Made by a program: the position numbers and the translations under genes | The notes under the pieces: model-generated | The model's database searches: none | What the model was told of the DNA's origin: nothing | What the model saw: the letters and a program-made list of their open reading frames with translations, nothing else | Part shown: positions 28,337-36,476 of the stretch, piece by piece | Position numbering within the stretch: position 1 is the stretch's first letter | Layout: each line of letters begins with the position of its first letter | Assembly: GCF_000379945.1 (NCBI RefSeq) | Contig: NZ_KB904124.1 | Location: forward strand, 310,001-374,000 | Source: Porphyromonas macacae DSM 20710 = JCM 13914 | GTDB taxonomy: Bacteria > Bacteroidota > Bacteroidia > Bacteroidales > Porphyromonadaceae | Direction: 5' to 3' | DNA length: 64,000 nt

Positions 28337-29866
28337 ATGGACTTAAAGACAAAGATTGCTTATAATACTTTCCTCCGTCACAGACTGACCGCCGTCGACC
28401 GTTATGCCGAAGATCCACGCACAATACAATTGAAGCAGTTGCGCTACATTCTGGATAATGCGCAGCATACGGATTTCGGCCGGAAGCATCATTTGGAGAG
28501 GCGTCTGACTTACCGCCAATTTGCCGAGCGTGTGCCCGTTCAGACCTATGACGATGTCAAGGGCGATGTGGAGCGAATGATCAATGGTGCCGAAGGTGTG
28601 CTGATACCGGGCAAATGTATATGGTTTGCCAAGAGCAGCGGCACTACAAATGACAAAAGCAAGTTTATTCCCGTTCCCTATTCTTATCTCTCGCGTAATC
28701 ACTATCGAGGCGGTTCGGATGCCCTGACGCTTTATTTGAGGAACAGGCCGGACAGTCGTTTTTTCGACACCAAGGGGCTTCTTCTCGGCGGCAGTCATGC
28801 TCCCACACCCTTGAATGCCAAAGCTCGTATGGGTGATTTGAGTGCAGTGCTCGTTCAACATATGCCGGTGCTGGGGGATGCCATTCGTGTACCCAAGCGC
28901 AGCACTCTGCTGATGAGCGAATGGGTGTCGAAGCTGGAAAAGATTGTCGATGAGGTTATCCCGGCCCGTGTGGGCAGCCTTTCCGGAGTACCGAGCTGGA
29001 TGCTGGTGCTGATACGTCGTGTTCTGGAAAAGACGGGATGCAATGATCTGAGCGAAGTTTGGCCGGACCTGGAAGTGTTCTTCCACGGAGGCATCAGTTT
29101 TCAGCCGTACAGGGAAACGTATCGGGAACTTATTTCCTCTCCGCGCATGAAATACATGGAGACGTACAATGCCTCCGAAGGATTTTTTGCCCTGCAGGAC
29201 GATCTCTCTATTTCTGCCATGATGCTGATGCTCGACTATGGCGTCTTTTTCGAGTTTCTGCCTCTTGAGGAATTGGATGAAAGCCGTACGCCCGTTTGTG
29301 ACCCGTCCAAACTGTTGCCTCTCTGGGAAGTCGAGCTGTATAAAAACTACGCCATGGTGATTACGACTTCGGGTGGTCTTTACCGTTACCTGATTGGCGA
29401 TACGGTTCGTTTTGAAACGGATATGCCTTATCGTATCGTCATAACCGGACGCACCAAAAGTTATATCAATGCTTTTGGCGAGGAGCTGATGGTGGGCAAT
29501 GCCGACAAGGCGCTGGCTGTCGTTTGCGAGCAGATGGGGGCGAAGGTGAAGGAATACACCGCTGCTCCTTTCTTTTTGCCCGATCAGGCGAAAGGACGTC
29601 ATGACTGGCTCATCGAGTTCGAGCGGAAACCCAAGGATATGGATTGCTTTGCTCTGGAGTTGGACGGTGCTTTGCAGGCGTTGAATTCGGACTATGAGGC
29701 CAAACGGTACAGCAACATGACGCTGCTGCCTCTACGGATTACGCAGGCACCCGAAGGGCTTTTCCACCGCTGGTTGGATGAAAAAGGCAAGCTGGGCGGC
29801 CAGCATAAGGTGCCCAGACTGTCAAACAACCGCAAAATTATGGATGAACTGCTGTCGATGATATAA
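28337..29866 (+). CDS. GH3-family adenylating enzyme (auxin-responsive GH3-like)
   Basis: A 509-residue protein of the GH3 family, named after plant acyl-acid amido synthetases and part of the acyl-adenylate-forming superfamily. The ATP loop is WFAKSSGTTNDKSKFIPV (about residues 93-110). Further motifs are HGGISFQPYRETYRELI, YNASEGFFALQD and GLYRYLIGDTVRF, the last two matching adenylate-forming A4/A5 and A7-type sites. ATG 28337 is preferred over 28313 because it gives the usual N-terminus. GH3-like genes are common in Bacteroidetes, but their substrates there are not established. It lies 134 bases after nadA, ahead of a terminator. Confidence 0.88.
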   Translation: MDLKTKIAYNTFLRHRLTAVDRYAEDPRTIQLKQLRYILDNAQHTDFGRKHHLERRLTYRQFAERVPVQTYDDVKGDVERMINGAEGVLIPGKCIWFAKSSGTTNDKSKFIPVPYSYLSRNHYRGGSDALTLYLRNRPDSRFFDTKGLLLGGSHAPTPLNAKARMGDLSAVLVQHMPVLGDAIRVPKRSTLLMSEWVSKLEKIVDEVIPARVGSLSGVPSWMLVLIRRVLEKTGCNDLSEVWPDLEVFFHGGISFQPYRETYRELISSPRMKYMETYNASEGFFALQDDLSISAMMLMLDYGVFFEFLPLEELDESRTPVCDPSKLLPLWEVELYKNYAMVITTSGGLYRYLIGDTVRFETDMPYRIVITGRTKSYINAFGEELMVGNADKALAVVCEQMGAKVKEYTAAPFFLPDQAKGRHDWLIEFERKPKDMDCFALELDGALQALNSDYEAKRYSNMTLLPLRITQAPEGLFHRWLDEKGKLGGQHKVPRLSNNRKIMDELLSMI

Positions 29867-29902
29867 TATCGAGGAACAGGTTCGTTTTTTCTCAAATACA
29901 GA

Positions 29903-29942
29903 ACAGGCCGGGCTCCGTGAAGGGGATACCGGCCTTCTTTTT
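29903..29942 (+). terminator. Terminator between GH3-like and DUF2284 genes
   Basis: Arms aggccgg (29905-29911) and ccggcct (29929-29935) are followed by tctttttat. It lies between two convergent genes. Confidence 0.7.
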
Positions 29943-29953
29943 ATGGAAACGGT

Positions 29954-30529
29954 TCATTTCGGATAAACGATTCCGCTGACCAGTGTAAAATAGTTGCATA
30001 ATTCGTCGGGCTTGCACCATAGCATTTCCGTATGCAGCAAATCGGATGCCGTGCGGTTCAGGTCGAAACCCACGGCTTCCAGCGACAGGCGCATGCGACG
30101 GGGGAAACGGCAGGCTGCCCCTTTCTTTCGCGAACAGTGCTCTTCCGGGCATACATGACAGCTGCCGGCAAAAAACACCGTGCTGCCGTGCTGCTCTTTC
30201 TCACGTTCCAGTAGTGCTTTGTCCAGACGTGCTCGTGCTTCCTTGAACAGCATCTCGCAGGCCTCGCGGACCGATAACTGTTGTGCGATTACAGCTTTTT
30301 TCAACTCTTCGGACGGATAGACCAAGTCTACGATAATTTCGATTGTCATATCCTCTGAAAAACCGGCCGTCGGGTCGTAGCCATCGAACGGCGGGCAGGT
30401 CCATAGCATTCCGTAGCTGCGGCACTGTTTGCAGTAGCCCAGCATTTGTTGTGTGTTGCGATACTCTTTGCAGTATGTTCCCCACGCAAGGGAGCAGGTG
30501 CGTCGCTCGTATTTCTCTATCGGTCTCAT
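29954..30529 (-). CDS. DUF2284 metal-binding protein
   Basis: A 191-residue Cys-rich protein of the DUF2284 family. Two Cys groups are visible: CKQCRSYGMLWTCPP (about residues 33-47), and CHVCPEEHCSRKKGAACRFP (about 124-143). These probably bind iron-sulfur clusters or another metal. Members are often associated with anaerobic and corrinoid metabolism, but no biochemical role is established that I can rely on. It is a single gene on the minus strand, with its own probable -7 box 25 bases upstream, divergent from the cysteine desulfidase-like gene. Confidence 0.88.
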   Translation of the reverse strand: MRPIEKYERRTCSLAWGTYCKEYRNTQQMLGYCKQCRSYGMLWTCPPFDGYDPTAGFSEDMTIEIIVDLVYPSEELKKAVIAQQLSVREACEMLFKEARARLDKALLEREKEQHGSTVFFAGSCHVCPEEHCSRKKGAACRFPRRMRLSLEAVGFDLNRTASDLLHTEMLWCKPDELCNYFTLVSGIVYPK

Positions 30530-30553
30530 TTGCCGGATGGTCTTCGTTTTTTA

Positions 30554-30561
30554 CAAAGATA
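30554..30561 (-). promoter_or_regulatory. -7 box of the DUF2284 gene
   Basis: Read on the minus strand this is TATCTTTG, matching TAnnTTTG, 25 bases before the start codon. No TTG was found at the expected distance. Confidence 0.45.
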
Positions 30562-30654
30562 GTCATCCGGATAATTCCCTTTCCGGGAGAAACGGCTAAA
30601 GGCTGTGAACCCCGGATAATTGTGATGAAATAGCGTTAATTGCAGCGGACGGTG

Positions 30655-30662
30655 TATATTTG
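30655..30662 (+). promoter_or_regulatory. -7 box of the UPF0597 gene
   Basis: TATATTTG matches TAnnTTTG and lies 25 bases before ATG 30687. The upstream TTG element is not clear. Confidence 0.5.
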
Positions 30663-30686
30663 CATATTATATAACCTTTTACTCAT

Positions 30687-32006
30687 ATGGAAAGACAAAC
30701 TCAGTTGGATATCATCAAGATGCTTCACCGCGAGGTCATACCCGCCACGGGATGTACCGAACCGGTTGCCGTAGCCCTTACTGTGGCTTATGCTGCTCAT
30801 GCTTTGGGTTGTGTGCCCGACAGCATCAAACTGGAGTTGAGTGCCAACGTGTTGAAAAACGCCATGGGCGTAGGTATTCCCGGAACGGGCATGATAGGTC
30901 TGCCCATTGCCATTGCTTTGGGCGCTGTGATCGCAGCACCCGAGAAAGAATTGAAAGTTTTGGACGGCTTTTCCGACGAGCAATTTGCCGAGGCTCGTAA
31001 ACTTATGGAAGGTAAATTCATCGATATTGGTTTGAAAGAAGGTGATGTGGATAAGCTTTACATTGAGGCAACGCTTTGCGATACCCAAGGACACGAAGCG
31101 AAAGCCATTATCGAACATGCACATACCGCTCTCAAACTGCTGACTTTGGATGGCAAGCCCTGTGAATTGAAAGAGACTCAGGCGGATAGCCGGAGCGAAG
31201 AGAGCGGTGTAAGCAGCTTCGACGGCCCCGAAGTGCCGCTTACTTTCAGCATGGTGTATGATTTTGCTACGCAGATGCCTTTGGAGGAGATTCGCTTTAT
31301 CAGCGAGGCTGCCAGGCTGAACCGCAATGCTGCCGAATACTCTCTCAAAGGCAGTTTCGGCCATGCTGTCGGCCGTATGATTCAAGGTCCGTTGGGACGC
31401 AAATATCTTGGAGATACCGTTTTTACTCATTTGTTGACTTATACCAGCGCCGCCTGCGATGCTCGTATGGATGGCGCTCCCGTAACCGTAATGAGCAATT
31501 CGGGCAGCGGCAATCAGGGTATTACCGCCACTTTGCCCGTACTGAGTTTTGCCGAAGACGAGGGTGTGAGCGAAGAGAAGAAGGTGCGTGCCCTGCTGTT
31601 GAGCAATCTTATGGTTATTTACATCAAACAAAAGTTAGGTCGTCTTTCCGCTCTTTGCGGTTGTGTGGTGGCGGCTACGGGAAGTGCTGCCGGCATCACG
31701 TATTTGATGGGCGGGAGTAAGGAACAAATAGGTTTTGCCATTAAGAATATGGTGGGCAACCTGACCGGTATGATTTGCGACGGGGCAAAACCCAGTTGCA
31801 GCCTTAAGGTTTCCAGCGGTGTCAGTTCGGCTATGCTTTCTTCTCTTTTGGCTATGGAGCAGAAAGTGGTTACCAGCAACGAAGGTGTGGTAGACGATGA
31901 TATAGACCGCAGTATAGACAATCTGACGAGCATCGGGCGCGATGCCATGAGCGAGACGGACAGGCACGTGCTGCATATCATGACCCATAAGAATAAAGAC
32001 AAATAA
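30687..32006 (+). CDS. UPF0597 L-cysteine desulfidase / iron-sulfur L-serine dehydratase-like enzyme
   Basis: A 439-residue UPF0597-family protein, related to E. coli YhaM/CyuA (L-cysteine desulfidase) and to the alpha chain of iron-sulfur serine dehydratases. The family hallmark PATGCTEPVAVAL has its Cys at residue 23. Further conserved parts are SNSGSGNQGITATLPV and the cluster-binding segment with SALCGCVVA, NLTGMICDGAK and CSLKVSSG. The reaction would be release of sulfide, ammonia and pyruvate from cysteine, or deamination of serine; the sequence alone does not decide. It stands alone with its own promoter box, divergent from the DUF2284 gene and convergent with the beta-lactamase gene. 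Confidence 0.88.
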   Translation: MERQTQLDIIKMLHREVIPATGCTEPVAVALTVAYAAHALGCVPDSIKLELSANVLKNAMGVGIPGTGMIGLPIAIALGAVIAAPEKELKVLDGFSDEQFAEARKLMEGKFIDIGLKEGDVDKLYIEATLCDTQGHEAKAIIEHAHTALKLLTLDGKPCELKETQADSRSEESGVSSFDGPEVPLTFSMVYDFATQMPLEEIRFISEAARLNRNAAEYSLKGSFGHAVGRMIQGPLGRKYLGDTVFTHLLTYTSAACDARMDGAPVTVMSNSGSGNQGITATLPVLSFAEDEGVSEEKKVRALLLSNLMVIYIKQKLGRLSALCGCVVAATGSAAGITYLMGGSKEQIGFAIKNMVGNLTGMICDGAKPSCSLKVSSGVSSAMLSSLLAMEQKVVTSNEGVVDDDIDRSIDNLTSIGRDAMSETDRHVLHIMTHKNKDK

Positions 32007-32043
32007 CACTCGAACCTTTATTCCGGAACATAAAAAACAAATA

Positions 32044-32089
32044 CCTGCCGTTATGTAAAGAGTTTATACGCTCTTCACATAACGGCAGG
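32044..32089. terminator. Long hairpin between UPF0597 and beta-lactamase genes
   Basis: Arms cctgccgttatgt (32044-32056) and acataacggcagg (32077-32089) pair perfectly over 13 bases. An inner aagag/ctctt stem extends the hairpin. T-rich sequence follows only in the minus direction (tatttgtttttt), so it looks best as a terminator for leftward transcripts, though it may stop both. Confidence 0.7.
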
Positions 32090-32358
32090 AAAGGGTAGAA
32101 TATGTGCTTGCTTGAACTTGCTAACAAACAGGATTTAAGACAGATTAAATCCTGATATAGAATAATAATCGTTTCTATTTTCTATGTTTTGAAAGGAACT
32201 TTTAAGAAAAGGGAAATTACAATCATTGCAGTTCGAATGCGAAACAAGCGGTGTTGCTTTTAGAGGAGATCTTTTTTTTCGTACTTTTAAGATACCATAA
32301 TTATGACCGTTTGAAGTGTCGTTGTCATAACTCGGTTAATACTTCCTTTCCCGTAGTG
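32090..32358. other. A+T-rich non-coding gap downstream of the beta-lactamase
   Basis: No gene seen. It contains a perfect small hairpin at 32129-32154 (caggatttaa and ttaaatcctg around six bases) and gaggagatct at 32263-32272. The latter recurs at 33558-33567 on the far side of the beta-lactamase gene. Confidence 0.6.
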
Positions 32359-33252
32359 TTATTTTGTGTAGTATTCCCAAACTTTCCTGGCAATATCCGA
32401 AATAATCTTTTCGTTTGTTTTAATATCTTCGGCGGAGTTAGAGACCAGAATACTGATAAAGACAGGATCTCCTGTTGGTAAAATTATTATGCCGATATCA
32501 TGAGTGGCTGCGATTATATTTCTTTCATTTATTCCCGATGTTCCCGTTTTATGCGCCACCCTTGTTCCTTCTGGCAGTTGTCCTTTCAGTCTGTTGCCTC
32601 CTGTTGAAGTATCGACCATTACCTTCCACAAGAAGTCGAAAGATTTTTGTGAAAGAATGCTTTTGTTTCCAACACCATAAAACATCGTTAACAGTTTAGT
32701 TAAAGAAACCGGGGTTGCCCGGTTTCGGAACTGAAGATCGGGTGTCTCGTGCATCTCTTTTTCACTTGCTTTTATTGAAATGTCGGTAAGTTCATACTTG
32801 GACAGAAACTTTTCGACAGCGGTTGTTCCCCCAATAAGTTGCAGTAATATATCACAGCCGTTGTTGTCGCTTTCGGATACGGTATACCTGATAACTTCCG
32901 AAAGCGGCATAGTCGTTCCTTTGGGGTATTTATTCCTGATAGGACTCCATGTGTCCGGTAGTAAATCCGTGGAAGAAATTCTGATTTCCTGCTCTAAACG
33001 GAGAGCTCCTTTATCGACTTCCGATAGAACCGTTAATGCGATGGGCAACTTAAAAACACTTTGCATCGGGTAATGGAGATTTTCATTTATGCCTATTGTA
33101 TCTTTACGGTTATTTGCAATAATCGATACCCCGACAGTAGCGTTTTTGTCCTTTATCAGGCGGTTGATCTCTGATTTCAAACGGTCAATTTGTGCATGGG
33201 AAATTACACAGTTAAAGATAACCAAGGCTATCGTAAAAATTCTTTTTTTCAT
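32359..33252 (-). CDS. Class A beta-lactamase, subclass A2-like (CfxA/CblA/PER group)
   Basis: A 297-residue secreted class A beta-lactamase. A signal peptide of about 20 residues ends SHAQ. Catalytic motifs are S65-V-F-K68 (PMQSVFKLP), S128-D-N130 (SESDNNGCD) and K235-T-G (AHKTGTSG). The region of the general-base Glu reads SEKEMHETPDLQFRN, which has the odd spacing of the A2 group and not the ordinary ExxLN, so Glu164 or Glu166 is the likely base. The group includes extended-spectrum cephalosporinases of Bacteroidales; the actual spectrum cannot be told here. The gene is clearly A+T-richer than its neighbours (a 60-base sample, 32641-32700, is 30% G+C; pdxA 20941-21000 is 60%). This suggests later acquisition. 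Confidence 0.94.
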   Translation of the reverse strand: MKKRIFTIALVIFNCVISHAQIDRLKSEINRLIKDKNATVGVSIIANNRKDTIGINENLHYPMQSVFKLPIALTVLSEVDKGALRLEQEIRISSTDLLPDTWSPIRNKYPKGTTMPLSEVIRYTVSESDNNGCDILLQLIGGTTAVEKFLSKYELTDISIKASEKEMHETPDLQFRNRATPVSLTKLLTMFYGVGNKSILSQKSFDFLWKVMVDTSTGGNRLKGQLPEGTRVAHKTGTSGINERNIIAATHDIGIIILPTGDPVFISILVSNSAEDIKTNEKIISDIARKVWEYYTK

Positions 33253-33623
33253 TTTAATGTCTGCTTTCCCTCCTTATTTTATTCAATGATACTTTTATAC
33301 TCAATTGGATATAGGGAATGATACAAAAGTGAAATTACGAAATCTTCACGCCGAATTCCAATATTTATGAGTTTACCCTGCTACTTTCAATAAAAAATCT
33401 TGGGATCTCTTCCAATGAACAATGATAACTGAAGCATAGCAATTGCAGAGGAAACATTTTATCCCTTGGGGAAGAAGGAGATAAAAGATGTCCGATGGTT
33501 CTTCTTTTGCGATTGTTTGAGGGAGGTTTTACTGTATAGAAAACAAAATGTATTTTTGAGGAGATCTAATTTTCGGTGTGTTTGCCTCTGCGATGATACA
33601 TGCCCTGTAAATTGTAATCACTT
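33253..33623. other. A+T-rich gap between divergent beta-lactamase and beta-mannosidase genes
   Basis: This 371-bp region is non-coding as far as I can see. It must hold promoters for both divergent genes, but no exact TAnnTTTG box was found on either strand. AGGAGG lies about 16 bases before the beta-lactamase start on the minus strand, further than a usual ribosome site. The decamer gaggagatct at 33558-33567 repeats the one at 32263-32272. Confidence 0.55.
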
Positions 33624-36209
33624 ATGAAACTGCGAAATTTCGGTCTTTTCACTTTGTTTCTTTATATGACTTTGCTTTCTGTTCATTCACTTGAAGCCAA
33701 AGATCTTCCGGATACCGTTTATTTGCATGACGGGTGGACTTTCGGTCCTCCTGCCAAGCCTGCCCGATTTCCTGCCACTGTGCCCGGTGTGGTGCAGCAG
33801 GATTTCATCCGTCTGGGCGTTTTACCCGATCCGGGGTGGGGAACCAATGAGGATTCCGTACAGTGGGCAGGCGAGCATGACTGGACTTACCGGCTGGTAT
33901 TCAAACTCACGGATGAACAATTGAAAAGCCGTAACAGCATTCTCGAATTTCAGGGTTTGGATACTTATGCCGAGGTGAAGTTGAACGGCAGGGAGATTTT
34001 GCGTTCGGAAAATATGTTCGTGGGGCACCGTGTGCCGGTGCAGGGCTTGCTGCAAAAGGAAAACGAACTGCTGGTCGCTTTCACTTCTCCGCTTAAGGCA
34101 GCTTTGCCTGCATATGAGAAAAGCGGGGTAGATTATCCGGCCGACAATGACCACGGACATCCTCGCCTGAGTGTTTATACTCGCAAGGCGCCTTATCACT
34201 ATGGTTGGGATTGGGGTGAGAGGTTGATTACCATCGGTATCTGGCGTCCCGTGCTCCTCCATTTGCAGGGCGATTTGGCTTTTGAAGAGCAGCCCGAAAT
34301 AACCTGTCGACTGAATGCTCCTGCTTGTGATAAGGCTGAGGTTGCAGTAAATGTGACTTTGCGTAATAATACTCCCCGGACGAAAAAGATACAGATCGGC
34401 TGCACTCTTTTTGCTCCCGACGGGCATATTGTTCATCAAAGCCGTAAGCCCGTTGCCTGCCGGGGTGTTGTTTCCGATTACTCCATCGCTTTCGATGTTC
34501 ATCGACCGGAGCTTTGGATGCCCGCCGGCCGGGGTAAGCCCAACCTTTACCGTACAGAGGTCGTTCTGTATGATGAGAAAGGTAAACCTTTGGGACTGAA
34601 AGCAGAAGCCTCCGCCGGGTTTCGGACGGTAGAGCTGGTGCGTGAACCAGATGTGTATGGACGGAGTTTTTATTTTCGTGTCAATGGCAAACCGTTTTTT
34701 GCCAAGGGGGCGAACTATATTCCCGGCACGTTGCTTCTGCCTGCGCGCGATGAAACATATCGCCGGCGACTGTTCGATGATATAAAGGATCAGGGCATGA
34801 ATATGCTGCGCGTTTGGGGTGGCGGTGTCTATGAACACGATTGGTTTTACAACCGGGCCGACAGTCTGGGGATCCTGATTTGGCAGGACTTCATGTTTGC
34901 CTGCACGGCCTATCCCGGCGATACGGCTTTTCTGGATAACGTGGAGCAGGAGGTGCGGTACAATGTACGAAGGTTGCGCCGGCACCCCTCCGTGGCTGTT
35001 TGGTGCGGTAACAATGAAATACGTGAGGGTCTGAAGTATTGGGGCTGGCAGAAAAAATACAGCCCCGAAGTTTATAGCCGTTTCCTCACGGACTATGATA
35101 AACTCTTTGCCCGACTGATACCTTCCTTGCTGAAAGAAGAAGATCCGAATCGTTCTTATATTCAGAGTTCGCCCGATACTGCCAATTGGGGACGTCCTCA
35201 AACTTTGGGTTTGGGCGAAAGTCACTATTGGGGCGTATGGTACGGACGGGAACCGTTTGAAATCCTGCGCGAACGAACCTCGCGGTTTATGAGCGAATTC
35301 GGTGTGCAGAGCTTTCCCGCACTCTCTTCCATCAGGCGTTTCAGCACACGGGCGGATGAATCTTTGGATAGCCCGGTGATGAAAGCTCACCAGAAAAGCA
35401 GTATCGGCAACGAGGTTATAGCCGAATATATCGATCGTTATTATACGCCAACGTCCGATTTTGCCCGCTTCGTTTACCTCTCTCAGGTGATGCAGGGCGC
35501 AGGCATTCGTTTGGGTATCGAAGCTCAGCGCGCAGCTGCTCCTTTCTGTATGGGCAGTCTTTACTGGCAGTTCAACGATGCGTGGCCTGCCGTTTCATGG
35601 AGTGCCATTGATTATTACGGGCAGCGCAAGGCCTTGCATTACGAAGCACGCCGGGCTTTCAGACCGGTTATTCTGGTCCCTGCGGCAGACGGTGCCGGTA
35701 TCCGTATTGTGAATGACCGGTTGGTATCGATGAAGGATTTGACGCTTTCAGTGACCCCCGTACGCTTCGATGGATCGAAGCCGCATCAGAAAGAATGGCA
35801 ATGCGCCGTTTCCGTAAGAGCCAATAGCGTATCGGACGCCTGTTCCATACCGTTGGAAAAACTTTTGCCTGAGGCAGAAAAAACGAGAATGCTGTTGCTG
35901 TATCAATTGAAGGACCGGAAAGGTACAGTGCTTGCCGACTATCTCTATTATGCCCGCCCGCCCAAAGATTTGGCTTTGCCGCAGGATCCCGGGCTTACCT
36001 TTACCACACAGAACACAGAGCGAGGAGAGTTGAAAGTGAAAGTAAAAGCCAGACAATTGGTTCGCAGTCTGTATCTTGAAGTGTCAGAGTGTTTCGGACG
36101 ATGGAGCGATAACTATTTCGACCTGTTACCCGGCGAGGAGCGTACCCTTCTTTTTACTCCGGACGAACAGTTGCCGCAGCAGATACGGCTTTTACACCAA
36201 CATCTGTGA
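33624..36209 (+). CDS. Beta-mannosidase, glycoside hydrolase family 2
   Basis: An 861-residue GH2 enzyme that should release beta-linked mannose from the ends of manno-oligosaccharides or N-glycan cores. A signal peptide (about residues 1-25, ending LEAK) sends it to the periplasm or surface. The sugar-binding domain (about 30-200) and the Ig-like domain precede a TIM barrel. The barrel has the acid/base Glu465 in WCGNNEIREG and the nucleophile Glu558 in MSEFGVQSFPA, plus WGGGVYEHDWFY. The order and motifs fit GH2 beta-mannosidases better than beta-galactosidases. No sus genes or other glycan enzymes adjoin it. A repeat remnant begins two bases after its stop codon. Confidence 0.93.
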   Translation: MKLRNFGLFTLFLYMTLLSVHSLEAKDLPDTVYLHDGWTFGPPAKPARFPATVPGVVQQDFIRLGVLPDPGWGTNEDSVQWAGEHDWTYRLVFKLTDEQLKSRNSILEFQGLDTYAEVKLNGREILRSENMFVGHRVPVQGLLQKENELLVAFTSPLKAALPAYEKSGVDYPADNDHGHPRLSVYTRKAPYHYGWDWGERLITIGIWRPVLLHLQGDLAFEEQPEITCRLNAPACDKAEVAVNVTLRNNTPRTKKIQIGCTLFAPDGHIVHQSRKPVACRGVVSDYSIAFDVHRPELWMPAGRGKPNLYRTEVVLYDEKGKPLGLKAEASAGFRTVELVREPDVYGRSFYFRVNGKPFFAKGANYIPGTLLLPARDETYRRRLFDDIKDQGMNMLRVWGGGVYEHDWFYNRADSLGILIWQDFMFACTAYPGDTAFLDNVEQEVRYNVRRLRRHPSVAVWCGNNEIREGLKYWGWQKKYSPEVYSRFLTDYDKLFARLIPSLLKEEDPNRSYIQSSPDTANWGRPQTLGLGESHYWGVWYGREPFEILRERTSRFMSEFGVQSFPALSSIRRFSTRADESLDSPVMKAHQKSSIGNEVIAEYIDRYYTPTSDFARFVYLSQVMQGAGIRLGIEAQRAAAPFCMGSLYWQFNDAWPAVSWSAIDYYGQRKALHYEARRAFRPVILVPAADGAGIRIVNDRLVSMKDLTLSVTPVRFDGSKPHQKEWQCAVSVRANSVSDACSIPLEKLLPEAEKTRMLLLYQLKDRKGTVLADYLYYARPPKDLALPQDPGLTFTTQNTERGELKVKVKARQLVRSLYLEVSECFGRWSDNYFDLLPGEERTLLFTPDEQLPQQIRLLHQHL

Positions 36210-36210
36210 T

Positions 36211-36255
36211 CTCGAAATTCTCTGCCTGATGGTTAAAAATCCTTCAGAGAGTTTT
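36211..36255. repeat. Dispersed intergenic repeat, copy 3 (partial)
   Basis: The segment tctctgcctgatggtt at about 36219-36234, with the following aaaaatccttca, matches the reverse complement of the right end of the 54.3-kb element with few changes. It is a remnant of about 40 bases. It overlaps the last codons of the small minus-strand ORF ending at 36244. Confidence 0.55.
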
Positions 36256-36465
36256 AATATCCCCAAAAGAAATGGTAACGGGTTTCCATCGTGAAATTTC
36301 ACCTATCCGGTAAAGACGCCACCCAACGATAGACGGACGGATAAAAATAACCCATACAAGAAGCAATCCAAGGGAAACCCAACCCGGAAGGTGGAGCAAT
36401 GCACCCAAAATAACAGCAGCCAAAGAACCGAATATGGCCAAATAAAAAAGAATTAAATTTTTCAT
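36244..36465 (-). CDS. Small membrane protein, unknown
   Basis: A 73-residue ORF with two likely membrane segments: residues 1-22 (LILFYLAIFGSLAAVILGAL) and about 28-45 (WVSLGLLLVWVIFI). A basic C-terminal tail follows. ATG 36465 is preceded by an A+T-rich aattaca context common at starts in this group. Its last codons lie within the repeat remnant at 36211-36255, so the C-terminus may have been altered by that insertion. It follows the 80-residue ORF at 36477-36719 by 11 bases. No family recognised. Confidence 0.5.
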   Translation of the reverse strand: MKNLILFYLAIFGSLAAVILGALLHLPGWVSLGLLLVWVIFIRPSIVGWRLYRIGEISRWKPVTISFGDIKTL

Positions 36466-36476
36466 TGTAATTAAAT

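Noticed and set aside
32044-32154. Riboswitch or small RNA formed by the two hairpins behind the UPF0597 gene
   Set aside because: The hairpins lie downstream of a gene and not before one, and match no riboswitch core I know; terminator or 3' structure is the simpler reading.
33822-35390. Long open frame on the minus strand inside the beta-mannosidase gene (522 codons); similar long antisense frames at 28343-29602, 43734-45083, 50493-51779, 26037-27263 and 20195-21289
   Set aside because: Each lies wholly or almost wholly opposite a well-conserved gene with intact catalytic motifs, and the translations show no domain, signal peptide or plausible composition. They follow from codon bias on the coding strand.
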